Shown here piece by piece: positions 18,544-27,730 of a stretch of DNA of 64,000 bases. Origin of the DNA: an uncultured SAR86 cluster bacterium (lineage in GTDB: Bacteria; Pseudomonadota; Gammaproteobacteria; Magnimaribacterales; AG-339-G14); the NCBI GenBank assembly GCA_902625415.1, contig CACOBG010000001.1, positions 62,001 through 126,000 on the forward strand. The letters run 5' to 3'. The notes beneath the pieces are model-generated. The model saw only the letters and a list, made by a program, of their open reading frames with translations. It was not told the origin of the DNA and searched no databases. Position 1 is the first letter of the stretch; the number at the start of each line of letters is the position of its first letter. The translations under genes and the position numbers were made by a program.

Positions 18544-19952
18544 TAACTTATTCCGCCTTTGGTTAATTTTGCTGGATTTAGTAATTTTTGTAATTTAGCT
18601 TTTGGTAAGTTCGTTTCTTCTAGAGCAACATCGATTATGGCTCTGTCTTCCTTGTAAGCTTTTTTTGCTATAGCTGCTGCTTTTGCATAACCGATGATAG
18701 GATTTAAAGCTGTAACCAAGATAGGATTTTTATTCAAAGATGCTTGGATTGATTTTTGGTTTACTTTAAAAGTTTTTATGGCTTTAGACGCCAAAACATT
18801 CATGCCGCCACTTAAAATATTGATGCTCTTTAAAAGGTTATATGCAATCAAGGGTAACATTACATTAAGTTGAAAGTTTCCTGATTGTGCGCCAATACTT
18901 ATAGCAACATCATTTCCAATAACATCTGCAGCAACCATTGCAACTGCTTCTGGAATGACTGGGTTAACTTTCCCTGGCATGATGCTGCTTCCGGGTTGTA
19001 AAGCTTGTAGTTCAATTTCTGATAAGCCCGCCAAAGGACCGCTGTTCATCCAACGCAGATCGTTTGAGATTTTTAATAAAATAATTGCTAAGTTTTTGAG
19101 CTCTCCAGAAACTTGAACCGCGGTATCTTGAGCACTTAATTCGTGAAAAAAATTATCGCTTGGAACACTTTTACATTTTCCTCCACTTAACTTATTTAAT
19201 TCTTTAGCAAATAACCTTGCAAATCTAGGATGAGCATTAATACCTGTACCAACTGCTGTCCCGCCTAAGGGCATCTCCAGCATTCTGGTTTCTAAAAACA
19301 AAAGAGTTTTTTTTGAATTCTTTAATTGAGCTACCCATGCAGAAAGTTCTTGATGAAAATCAAGTGGCATTGCATCCATCAAATGAGTTCTTCCAGTCTT
19401 CACTATACTTTTGAGAGAACTTCCTTTTTTTTCAGTAACCTCAATAAGTTTATCCAATGCAGGAAGAAGTTTTTTAGTTAGATCCTTGTGAGCGCTTACC
19501 TTTATTGCAGTTGGAATAACATCGTTACTGCTTTGACTCATGTTTACATCATCATTTGGATCAATGTGTGTTTTAGCAAATTTGCTGGCTAAATTTGCTA
19601 TGACTTCATTGGCATTCATGTTTGAACTTGTTCCAGAACCCGTTTGAAAAACATCTATTGGAAATTGATCATTGTGTTTGCTCTGCCAAATCTCTTTTGC
19701 AGCTTTTGAGATAGCATTGGCTTTCTTAGTAGATAATAGACCTAAAGATTTATTTGCTTTGGCGGCAGCATCTTTAATGATGCCTAATGAATCGATAAAT
19801 GAATTGGTGAAAGGAAAATCCATTTTAATTCCGCTAATTGGGAAATTATCAATTGCTCTTTGGGTTTGTGCTCCATATAAAGCAGAATTAGGAACGTAAA
19901 CTTCCCCCAAGCTATCTTTTTCTATTCTGAAACCTTTTCTTTTCTTGGGCAT
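18543..19952 (-). CDS. fumC: class II fumarate hydratase
   Basis: ORF; EKDSLGEVYVPNSALYGAQTQRAIDNFPISG, GSSIMPGKVNPVIPEA signature. Confidence 0.96.
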   Translation of the reverse strand: MPKKRKGFRIEKDSLGEVYVPNSALYGAQTQRAIDNFPISGIKMDFPFTNSFIDSLGIIKDAAAKANKSLGLLSTKKANAISKAAKEIWQSKHNDQFPIDVFQTGSGTSSNMNANEVIANLASKFAKTHIDPNDDVNMSQSSNDVIPTAIKVSAHKDLTKKLLPALDKLIEVTEKKGSSLKSIVKTGRTHLMDAMPLDFHQELSAWVAQLKNSKKTLLFLETRMLEMPLGGTAVGTGINAHPRFARLFAKELNKLSGGKCKSVPSDNFFHELSAQDTAVQVSGELKNLAIILLKISNDLRWMNSGPLAGLSEIELQALQPGSSIMPGKVNPVIPEAVAMVAADVIGNDVAISIGAQSGNFQLNVMLPLIAYNLLKSINILSGGMNVLASKAIKTFKVNQKSIQASLNKNPILVTALNPIIGYAKAAAIAKKAYKEDRAIIDVALEETNLPKAKLQKLLNPAKLTKGGIS

Positions 19953-20030
19953 AATTTTTTTTATAAAATGAGATATAAATTGTACAAAATATTAAGTTAG
20001 AATATCGAAGAATTTTAAGGAGTAGATGAA

Positions 20031-20852
20031 ATGTCAGATGAAAAAGTAATAAAACTACCTATCGACACTTCTTTGGGGAAACTTCCTCAAAAAACCAAAG
20101 GTTCCATTGTTCCAGTTGAATGTAAAACAATGGAAGAAATTAGAAGACATCAATTAGAAAGACTGGCTGCAGGCTTTAGGATGTTTTCTCATTTTGGTTA
20201 TGACGAAGGTATTGCAGGACACATAACTTTAAGAGATCCAGAATATCCTCACTATTTTTGGGTAAATCCTTTTGGAATGCATTTTGGTCAAATCTGTATA
20301 TCTGATTTGATTTTAGTGGATAGAGAGGGAAACATTGTACAAGGCGAAGATAAGATGCTAAACACTGCGGCTTTTGCTATTCATTCCAGACTTCATGAAG
20401 CAAGATCAGACGTAAATGCTGCTGCTCATTCTCATTCAATGTATGGAAAATCATTTTCAACACTAGGTAGACTTCTGGAGCCCATTACTCAAGATTCTTG
20501 CGCCTTTTATGATGATCATGTTTTATTCGATGACTATACTGGAGTTGTTTTAGAAACTGACGAAGGCGACAGAATTGCAGAAGCTCTTGGTGATAAAAGA
20601 GCTGCTATTTTAAAAAATCATGGCTTACTTACAACTGGCGAATCAGTAGATGCTGCTTTATGGGCATTTTTATCAATGGATAGATGTTGTCAATCTCAGC
20701 TTTTGGCTGAAGCCGCAGGACAGATGGAGAGAATTTCCGATGATGTTGCAAAGCTAACAAAAACACAAGTTGGTACAGAAATGGCAATGTGGGCTAGTTT
20801 TCAGCCGCTATACGACTTGATGCTTGAGAAAGACGACAGTTTTTTAAATTAA
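20031..20852 (+). CDS. class II aldolase/adducin family protein
   Basis: ORF; EGIAGHITLRDPE, AAAHSHSMYGKSFSTLG, ILKNHGLLTTGESVDAALW; AAGGAG upstream. Confidence 0.92.
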   Translation: MSDEKVIKLPIDTSLGKLPQKTKGSIVPVECKTMEEIRRHQLERLAAGFRMFSHFGYDEGIAGHITLRDPEYPHYFWVNPFGMHFGQICISDLILVDREGNIVQGEDKMLNTAAFAIHSRLHEARSDVNAAAHSHSMYGKSFSTLGRLLEPITQDSCAFYDDHVLFDDYTGVVLETDEGDRIAEALGDKRAAILKNHGLLTTGESVDAALWAFLSMDRCCQSQLLAEAAGQMERISDDVAKLTKTQVGTEMAMWASFQPLYDLMLEKDDSFLN

Positions 20853-20873
20853 TTTCTTTAAGATCTTTAAAAA

Positions 20874-21977
20874 ATGCCAGAAATTTTTCAGCCATTATAT
20901 CTGGCAACATTTTCTTTTCTATTTTTCATCAGCCTGATTATTCATTTTTTATTCAGAATAATTTTAAGAAGATTGAAAATAGTAGATATCCCTGATGGCG
21001 AAAAGAAGAAACATAGAATGTTGGTTCCCCTTTCAGGTGGTATTTCATTCATGTTTTCTCTAGTAATCATTTTAAGTCTTTATTTAATATTAAGTTACTC
21101 GCAATTTTTAGAAATTTTTTTTGAAACGCAAGCTTTAAAGTTTTCGACGTGGAATCTGGATATTCAGACAGGATTGTTATTTGGAATAACCGGATTAATT
21201 GTTGCTGCAGTTTCATTTTTTGATGACGTGTTGGAGCTTCCTGTTTGGTTTAGATTCATGACTTTGATTTTATGTTCTGGAATAGTAATAGGAGTTTCTG
21301 ATTTAAGTATTACTTCAGTTGGAAATCTTTTTGGCTTTGGAGAAATAAAGCTTAATAAATTTATAAGTCCAATTTTTACAATCTTCTGTGTTGTAGGAGT
21401 TGCAAATGCTTTCAATTGGATTGATGGCTTAGATGGCCTTTTTTCAACTCAAGTTTTAATTTCAGCCTCTGCCATATTTTATTTCAGTGGAGGTAATGGT
21501 ATTTTCTTTGCAATATTTTTATTAGCTTTCCTGCCGTATCTAATGATGAATTTAAGTTTTTTTGGGAAGAAAAATAGAGTTTTCATGGGGGATCATGGTT
21601 CTATGGCTATTGGTTATACAGCTGCATGGTTTTTAATAAGTGCAGCTGAGTTTGAAGTAATTAGTCCCATCACAGCTCCTTGGCTCATAGCTTTAGTTCT
21701 TTTGAATGCCTTTAGAGTTATGTTCAAAAGAGCACTTCTCGGGGTGTCTTTGTACAGATCAGATAGAGAACATGTACACCATTTCTTTTTGGATAACGGC
21801 TATTCAAAAGGTCAAAGCCTTGTGATAGTGACCATGATAAGTATCTTTCTAACTTTGGTTGGAATAATATTTGAATCAAATCAAATACCAGAGTATTTAT
21901 CTTTTTATTTTTTCATATCAGCTTTTATCATTTGGAGTTTTTTGAGTTCCAATTTGAAAAAAAGATTAGGAAATTAA
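20874..21977 (+). CDS. WecA-like undecaprenyl-phosphate N-acetylhexosamine-1-phosphate transferase
   Basis: ORF; polytopic; VAAVSFFDDVLELP, NAFNWIDGLDGL, FMGDHGSM, DREHVHHFFLDNGYS. Confidence 0.88.
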   Translation: MPEIFQPLYLATFSFLFFISLIIHFLFRIILRRLKIVDIPDGEKKKHRMLVPLSGGISFMFSLVIILSLYLILSYSQFLEIFFETQALKFSTWNLDIQTGLLFGITGLIVAAVSFFDDVLELPVWFRFMTLILCSGIVIGVSDLSITSVGNLFGFGEIKLNKFISPIFTIFCVVGVANAFNWIDGLDGLFSTQVLISASAIFYFSGGNGIFFAIFLLAFLPYLMMNLSFFGKKNRVFMGDHGSMAIGYTAAWFLISAAEFEVISPITAPWLIALVLLNAFRVMFKRALLGVSLYRSDREHVHHFFLDNGYSKGQSLVIVTMISIFLTLVGIIFESNQIPEYLSFYFFISAFIIWSFLSSNLKKRLGN

Positions 21978-21981
21978 AGAA

Positions 21982-22581
21982 TTATTTTGAAAGAAGCTCT
22001 TCAATTTGCCAGAGAGTGTCTTTACCAAAAAATATTTCATCATCAACAAAAAATGTAGGAATACCAAATACTCCTCTTTCCACAGCTGCTTCGGTATTCG
22101 AAATTAGTTTGGCTTTTACTTCAGGATCTTGCATTTGAGCCATCAGCTTTTCTCCATCAAAACCCGATTCATCATAGGCCGCTTTTATAACATCAGGATC
22201 ATCCATTTTTTTTGGCTCTTCCCACATGTGTACCAAAACTTTATCAATATAGTCTTCCAAATAACCATCCATTTCAGCTGCAATAGCTCCACGAATAATT
22301 TGAAGGCTTATTACTGGAAAATGAGGATTCATTTTAAAATCATTTAGTTTATGTCTTTCAATAAATCTTTGCATTTCTAAGTTTTGATACTCGTTCTTGT
22401 TTTTTACGCCAAAAAATTGCTCCATTGGGGGTTTATTGTTGGTTGCTTTAAAAATTCCTCCAAGCAAAACAGGAATGTAGTTAACTTCTGCTCCAGAACT
22501 TTTTTTTATTTTTTGAATTACTTTGTGGCTCAAATAAGCATTTGGACTAGCAAAATCAAAATAAAAATCTATTTTTTTCAT
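21982..22581 (-). CDS. 2-hydroxychromene-2-carboxylate isomerase / DsbA-like (GST-kappa) family
   Basis: ORF; IDFYFDFASPNAYLSHKVIQKI, AVERGVFGIPTFFVDDEIFFGKD. Confidence 0.9.
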   Translation of the reverse strand: MKKIDFYFDFASPNAYLSHKVIQKIKKSSGAEVNYIPVLLGGIFKATNNKPPMEQFFGVKNKNEYQNLEMQRFIERHKLNDFKMNPHFPVISLQIIRGAIAAEMDGYLEDYIDKVLVHMWEEPKKMDDPDVIKAAYDESGFDGEKLMAQMQDPEVKAKLISNTEAAVERGVFGIPTFFVDDEIFFGKDTLWQIEELLSK

Positions 22582-22584
22582 TTT

Positions 22585-24369
22585 TTACTCTCCTAGTAAA
22601 CATTTATCATTATAAAAAGAAATAGCGTCTTTTTCATAGGCATTTTGAACCAAATTTTTTAGAAATTTACATTTGGTTTTATCCTTTTTGATTCTTGAGT
22701 CTGCATATAGCCTTTTAAATTCATCAATTCTTCTTAATTCAAAATCGCTCATAACAATACCCTGGTCGTTTTGAGAGTCTAAAATCAAAAATTTCTCTCC
22801 TGAGCTAGACCAAGCATTCCATTTTGGCAGATTATTGTCTCTGCCTTTTCCAGGATCTCCAGTGTAGGCAAATTCAGCCCAATAAGATTGCATGGCAATG
22901 GATAATCTAATGGCCTCGGGGAGATTTTCATCATTAAACATAAATCTCTCTATTCCTAGAAGTTTCATAGTTCCAGTAACAAAAGGTATTTCCATGGCAT
23001 GAGCTGCTCCAAAGATTTTTGAAAAATCCATCCATAACAACTTTCCTTGTTCATCCCAATCAAATCTGTAGGCAAATACATCTTTTTTACCTGAAACGAT
23101 CATATCCCTTGCGGGGTTATCGACAGCCGATATTTTCCAGTTATTTGACGCATATTCAGCCGTTAAGTCATACATCTCTTGATTACGAACAATGATCAAT
23201 CTGTTGAAAAGACTTGTTGAGTAATCGGACTCCATAGCATTAAAAAGTTTTGTTTCGTCTCGATTGGAACCAAAGATTACTGGTACATCATTGTAAAAAC
23301 TTTTTCTAGAAAATTGCATGCCCCGCTTAGGAATAACATGGCCATCGCTTAAGACTCTAGGAATCATTTTTTTTCCGTCTTGTTTCGATTTGTCTATTTC
23401 TTTGTAAGCTTTAAAAATCTGACCTAAGTCCAATTCTTGCATTTGCTCTAAAAGTTTAAATTCATTCATTGAATCTTGTGCAATATTTGCTTCAAACGAA
23501 TCTTTAGAATTTTCAGAGGAGACTAATAATTTGCTTACTACTTCTTTTGAAGAAGTTAATAAAGAAGATTCTTTATTATCAAAAAATTTAGATGCTTCTT
23601 GTAAATCAAATGTATTTGTTGCTCCACTTTGAGAAATTGCCTTATGAAAAAGATCTTTGGCAAGAGGAGAGCTCAATAAAGCAAAAACATTATGTCCACC
23701 AGCTGACTCACCAAATATAGTTACGTTATTTTTGTCTCCTCCAAAATCATCAATATTTTGCCTTACCCATTTCAAAGCCATAATTTGGTCAAGAGTTCCA
23801 AAATTTCCTGATTTATCTTCCAGGTTGTTAGATGTTGCAGCAAATGATGGATGATAAAACCAACCTAAGAAACCCAGTCTGTAATTTATAGAAACAATTA
23901 CTAGATCATGAGCAGATGCTAATTTACTAAAGTCATATGAGGCTGCCTCACCTGAAGTATTGCCACCTCCATGAATCCAAAACATTACTGGAAGTTTTTT
24001 ATCTGAACTTATTTTTTTTGGAGTAAAAACATTAAGATAAAGACAATCTTCCGATCCAGTATATTCTCCCTTACCACCTCTATCTAAAGAAATAGAAGGA
24101 ACCTGAGGACATGAATCACTAAATTTAAGAGCCTTTACTACTTCTTTTTGATTACTTAACGCTCTAGGGGCTTTCCAACGCAAACTGCCTTGAGGAGGTT
24201 CTGCATAGGGGATGCCTAGCCATTTATAGCTGTTATTAAGTTCAATACCAATATATTTGTCTGAGATTGAAGAAATCAGTCTGGTTTCTTCAAAATTCTC
24301 CTTTTTTGTCGCATCTATTGCACAAGCCGAGAGAAGAATTGTAAAAAATAAAAAAGAAATTTTTTTCAT
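22585..24369 (-). CDS. type-B carboxylesterase family lipoprotein
   Basis: ORF; lipobox LLSAC; EDCLYLNVFTP, FGESAGG nucleophile elbow. Confidence 0.93.
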   Translation of the reverse strand: MKKISFLFFTILLSACAIDATKKENFEETRLISSISDKYIGIELNNSYKWLGIPYAEPPQGSLRWKAPRALSNQKEVVKALKFSDSCPQVPSISLDRGGKGEYTGSEDCLYLNVFTPKKISSDKKLPVMFWIHGGGNTSGEAASYDFSKLASAHDLVIVSINYRLGFLGWFYHPSFAATSNNLEDKSGNFGTLDQIMALKWVRQNIDDFGGDKNNVTIFGESAGGHNVFALLSSPLAKDLFHKAISQSGATNTFDLQEASKFFDNKESSLLTSSKEVVSKLLVSSENSKDSFEANIAQDSMNEFKLLEQMQELDLGQIFKAYKEIDKSKQDGKKMIPRVLSDGHVIPKRGMQFSRKSFYNDVPVIFGSNRDETKLFNAMESDYSTSLFNRLIIVRNQEMYDLTAEYASNNWKISAVDNPARDMIVSGKKDVFAYRFDWDEQGKLLWMDFSKIFGAAHAMEIPFVTGTMKLLGIERFMFNDENLPEAIRLSIAMQSYWAEFAYTGDPGKGRDNNLPKWNAWSSSGEKFLILDSQNDQGIVMSDFELRRIDEFKRLYADSRIKKDKTKCKFLKNLVQNAYEKDAISFYNDKCLLGE

Positions 24370-24456
24370 AAGAACTATTAGGGATTTTTGAATATTGAAT
24401 TAAAGTATATAGTAAAACTTAATTAGTTAACTAAATAAAAAAAAATAGAGAAAAAA

Positions 24457-25674
24457 ATGCAAATTTCACCAATACCTACTTTATCTGATGATATTAATGA
24501 CATAAGAACAAGGACAGCAAATATAGTTGCTGAAAAAATTATTCCAAATGAAAGAGAAATCTATTCGAAAAGCGAAAATTCTGCTTCAGTTAGAAAAGAA
24601 ATAAGAGAAGTAGTAAAGAAAGAAAAGTTGTGGGCACCTCATCTTCCAGAAGAATACGGTGGTATGGGTATCGGTTTCATGGCTCATGCTTACATGAATG
24701 AAATCCTTGCATGGTCACCACTTTCTAACAGACTTTTTGGAGTAATTGCTCCGAACTCAGGTAATCAAAAGGTTTTGCTTAAATATGGCTCTGAAGAACA
24801 AAAAAAGAAATGGCTTGAACCCTTGATTGCAGGAGAAATGGAATCAGCATTTTCTATGACTGAGCCTGATAATGCCGGATCCGACCCAAGGTCTATTCAA
24901 ACTACAGCTAAAAAGGAAGGTGATGAGTGGGTCATTAACGGGCACAAAGTTATGACTTCAAACGGAATTAAGGCAGATTTCGCAATCGTAATGTGTAGAA
25001 CAGAAGAAGAAGGTGAAGATGGCGAAGTCAATTCGCGTATGACTCAGATAATTGTCCCTACTGATACACCTGGATTTAATATCGTTCGTTCCGTTCCTAT
25101 TTGGGGACATACAGGAGGAGATCATGTTGAAATTAAATATGAAAATGTGAGAGTGCCAGTAGAGAATCAATTGGGTGCGAGAGGAACTGGACATGCTGCA
25201 GCTCAGGATAGATTAGGTGCTGGAAGAGTCTTCCACTGCATGAATAGTATTGGTCAAATGTGGAGAGCTTTTGATCTAATGCTGCAAAGAACCATTACAC
25301 GAGAGGTCCATGGTGGCAAGCTCGAGACAAAACAATTGATTCAGGGCTTTATTGCTGATTCATACATTGACATTCAAACGGCAAGATTGATGACCATTCA
25401 TTGTGCTGAAGTAATGGATAGTGAAAATGACCCAAGAGTTGATATTTCAGCTATCAAAATCTATGTTCCTGAGGCCATGCATAGAGTTGTGGATCGAGCT
25501 ATTCAAGTTTATGGCTGGAAAGGAGTCTCTGCTGACCTACCTTTATTTGGAATGTATCAAGGAGCTAGAACTCTTAGACTGGCCGATGGTCCAGATGAGG
25601 TCCATAGAATTTTAATAGCCAAACAAGTCCTAAAAAAATATCACCAAGGTTTATCTTGGGATTTTGGAATTTAA
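24457..25674 (+). CDS. acyl-CoA dehydrogenase family protein
   Basis: ORF; AFSMTEPDNAGSDPRSIQTTA, YGWKGVSADLPLFGMYQGARTLRLADGPDEVH. Confidence 0.95.
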   Translation: MQISPIPTLSDDINDIRTRTANIVAEKIIPNEREIYSKSENSASVRKEIREVVKKEKLWAPHLPEEYGGMGIGFMAHAYMNEILAWSPLSNRLFGVIAPNSGNQKVLLKYGSEEQKKKWLEPLIAGEMESAFSMTEPDNAGSDPRSIQTTAKKEGDEWVINGHKVMTSNGIKADFAIVMCRTEEEGEDGEVNSRMTQIIVPTDTPGFNIVRSVPIWGHTGGDHVEIKYENVRVPVENQLGARGTGHAAAQDRLGAGRVFHCMNSIGQMWRAFDLMLQRTITREVHGGKLETKQLIQGFIADSYIDIQTARLMTIHCAEVMDSENDPRVDISAIKIYVPEAMHRVVDRAIQVYGWKGVSADLPLFGMYQGARTLRLADGPDEVHRILIAKQVLKKYHQGLSWDFGI

Positions 25675-26123
25675 GCTTTAATTATTTTCGCGTCTTTAGC
25701 GATATTGTCTTTTAGAAAATCCTTCTGAGAACCTTCGATTTTTACCAGTTTTAAACTGGAAGATGCGGTGGCAATTATTTCACCTTCTTGATGAAGCTCT
25801 GCCCTAGCAAAACCAATCGATTTTCCTAGTTTGATAATTTTAGATTTACAATCTAATTGTCCTGGCCTTCCTGCAGCCAAAAAAGAGACATTTATATCTA
25901 TAGACATTGGTGTATAGACGAAATCGGTCAATTCCATTACTAAAAAAGCCATACATGAATCCATCATAACCGTAGTGAAACCACCCTGAATAATCGTCCC
26001 ATTTGAATGGCAAATATCCTTTGTAGCCAGAAATGACATTTTTAAGGACTGAGATTTGAAATTAATCTCCAGAACCTTCCCAGACAACTGTTTCATATAT
26101 TCAGGAGTGTTATCTTTTTTCAT
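25671..26123 (-). CDS. PaaI/hotdog-fold thioesterase family protein
   Basis: ORF; IQGGFTTVMMDSCMAFLVMEL, IDINVSFLAAGRPGQLDCKSKIIKLGKSIGFARAEL. Confidence 0.87.
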   Translation of the reverse strand: MKKDNTPEYMKQLSGKVLEINFKSQSLKMSFLATKDICHSNGTIIQGGFTTVMMDSCMAFLVMELTDFVYTPMSIDINVSFLAAGRPGQLDCKSKIIKLGKSIGFARAELHQEGEIIATASSSLKLVKIEGSQKDFLKDNIAKDAKIIKA

Positions 26124-26129
26124 TCTTCT

Positions 26130-27521
26130 TTATTTTGAAAAGTTAGAAAATGCTTCAATAGCTTTTTTTCTAGACTCTTTTAAGTCTACTAAATGATTAC
26201 TATACCCCAGGTCATTTCTTTCATCAGTTGAGGGGTTGTGGATATTTTTAACAGATGAGATTTCAGGAACCCATTTTTTTATAAAATCTCCTCTTTTATC
26301 AAATTTCTCAGATTGAGTAATGGGATTAAAGATCCTGAAGTATGGCGCAGCATCTACTCCGGTCGATGCGCTCCACTGCCAACCTCCATTATTTGAAGCA
26401 AAATCACCATCAATTAAATTTTGCATAAAATATTTTTCTCCCTTTCGCCAATCTATAAGTAAATTTTTTGAAAGGTACATTGCAACTATCATTCTAAGTC
26501 TGTTGTGCATCCAACCGGTTGAATTTAGCTGCCTCATAGCAGCATCGATAATCGGTACTCCGGTCTTTCCTTTTGACCAAGCAGTAAAATGATCTTGATT
26601 GTCTGACCATGGAAACTCATCATATTTTTCTGTAAAGGATAAATTTTTACTTACTCTTGGATTATGGAAAAGAATGTATTTATAAAATTCTCGCCAAATG
26701 ATTTCATTTACCCAAGTCTTGATTCCTTCTTCCTCTTCTGAGAGTTTTTCAAAAACCCTAAAAAGACATTGCCTTGAAGACAAAACTCCTGAGGAAAGAT
26801 AAGGGGAAAGAGAACTTGTTCCATCGATTGCAGGGTAATCTCTTTTCTCTTTGTAAGAATGTATTTTGTGATCAATAAATTTATCTAATTTATCTAGCGC
26901 ATATTCTTCCCCTACTCTGTAAAGCTCTAAAGTTTTTTTTCTTTCTGCATTTAAAGAAATGTTTTCAATTTCATCGCTTTCTTGAGTCTTATTCTTTTGT
27001 TTTTTTGGCAAGTCTAATACTTCAATTTTTTTTGTAAAAAGCTTAGATCTAAAAGCTCTTGAAAATGGGGTGAAAACTTTAAAAAATGTATCGCTTTGAG
27101 TCTTAATACTATCTGGAAGAAATACAGAAGAATCAAATGAATTAAGTTTCTTATTTAAATTTTCTAATTCTTTTTCTAGATTTAGGTCTCTATTTATTTC
27201 ATTGATTCCATATTCTTTATTAATGAAAACTTCGTTTATATTGTTATTTTTTACGTACTCAATAATTTTTTTATTTTCTTCTCCTATTCCCTTGGCATGA
27301 ATGACTTTAAAAGATATGTTTAGCTCGGCTAATCTTTTGGAAATATTTCTCAGATTATCAATTTGAAAAGCTATTTTTAAATCACTTTCGTTATGACTTT
27401 CCCATTTTTTTGGATTGTAAATGAACATTGCTACTAGAGACTTACCATTTTCAGCAGCATAAAAAAGAGCAGGATTATCTCTTAACCTTAGGTCTGTATT
27501 AAAAATAAATAAATTAGTCAT
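26130..27521 (-). CDS. phrB: deoxyribodipyrimidine photo-lyase
   Basis: ORF; N-terminal alpha/beta antenna domain, MHNRLRMIVAMYLSKNLLIDWRKGEKYFMQNLIDGDFASNNGGWQWSASTGVDAAPYFRIFNP. Confidence 0.95.
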   Translation of the reverse strand: MTNLFIFNTDLRLRDNPALFYAAENGKSLVAMFIYNPKKWESHNESDLKIAFQIDNLRNISKRLAELNISFKVIHAKGIGEENKKIIEYVKNNNINEVFINKEYGINEINRDLNLEKELENLNKKLNSFDSSVFLPDSIKTQSDTFFKVFTPFSRAFRSKLFTKKIEVLDLPKKQKNKTQESDEIENISLNAERKKTLELYRVGEEYALDKLDKFIDHKIHSYKEKRDYPAIDGTSSLSPYLSSGVLSSRQCLFRVFEKLSEEEEGIKTWVNEIIWREFYKYILFHNPRVSKNLSFTEKYDEFPWSDNQDHFTAWSKGKTGVPIIDAAMRQLNSTGWMHNRLRMIVAMYLSKNLLIDWRKGEKYFMQNLIDGDFASNNGGWQWSASTGVDAAPYFRIFNPITQSEKFDKRGDFIKKWVPEISSVKNIHNPSTDERNDLGYSNHLVDLKESRKKAIEAFSNFSK

Positions 27522-27534
27522 ATTATGGTGACAA

Positions 27535-27581
27535 GACGATGTGTGAAGTTGCGCCCAACATAAAATTTAACACACATCATC
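27535..27581 (-). promoter_or_regulatory. inverted-repeat leader directly upstream of the photolyase ORF
   Basis: Arms gacgatgtgtg (27535-27545) and cacacatcatc (27571-27581): 11-bp RNA stem with one G-U wobble; nested GTTG-GGCG-CAAC; ends 14 nt from the ATG. Confidence 0.5.
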
Positions 27582-27586
27582 TCGCC

Positions 27587-27621
27587 AAAAAAAGCGAGCC
27601 TTTTATGGGGAAAAGACTCGC
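27587..27621 (-). terminator. Rho-independent terminator
   Basis: Minus strand GCGAGTCTTTTCCCCATAAAAGGCTCGC followed by TTTTTTT. Confidence 0.8.
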
Positions 27622-27673
27622 TAGATTCAGATTTAGGAGAGTTTCTTTGGGAGAAAATGAAAATCTGAATAGC
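27587..27673 (-). ncRNA. candidate small structured RNA or structured 3' UTR
   Basis: Minus strand: hairpin ATTCAGATTT (27625-27634) / AAATCTGAAT (27661-27670) with CU-rich loop, then intrinsic terminator; AT-rich, -10-like sequence just upstream. Confidence 0.35.
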
Positions 27674-27730
27674 ATTATGATATATAAATAAAATTTATAT
27701 TGGGTTATAAATTACTTAAATTTAGTTATA

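Noticed and set aside
24958-25615. ORFs at 24958 (-) and 25421 (+)
   Set aside because: Overlap the acyl-CoA dehydrogenase coding sequence in other frames; no supporting motif.
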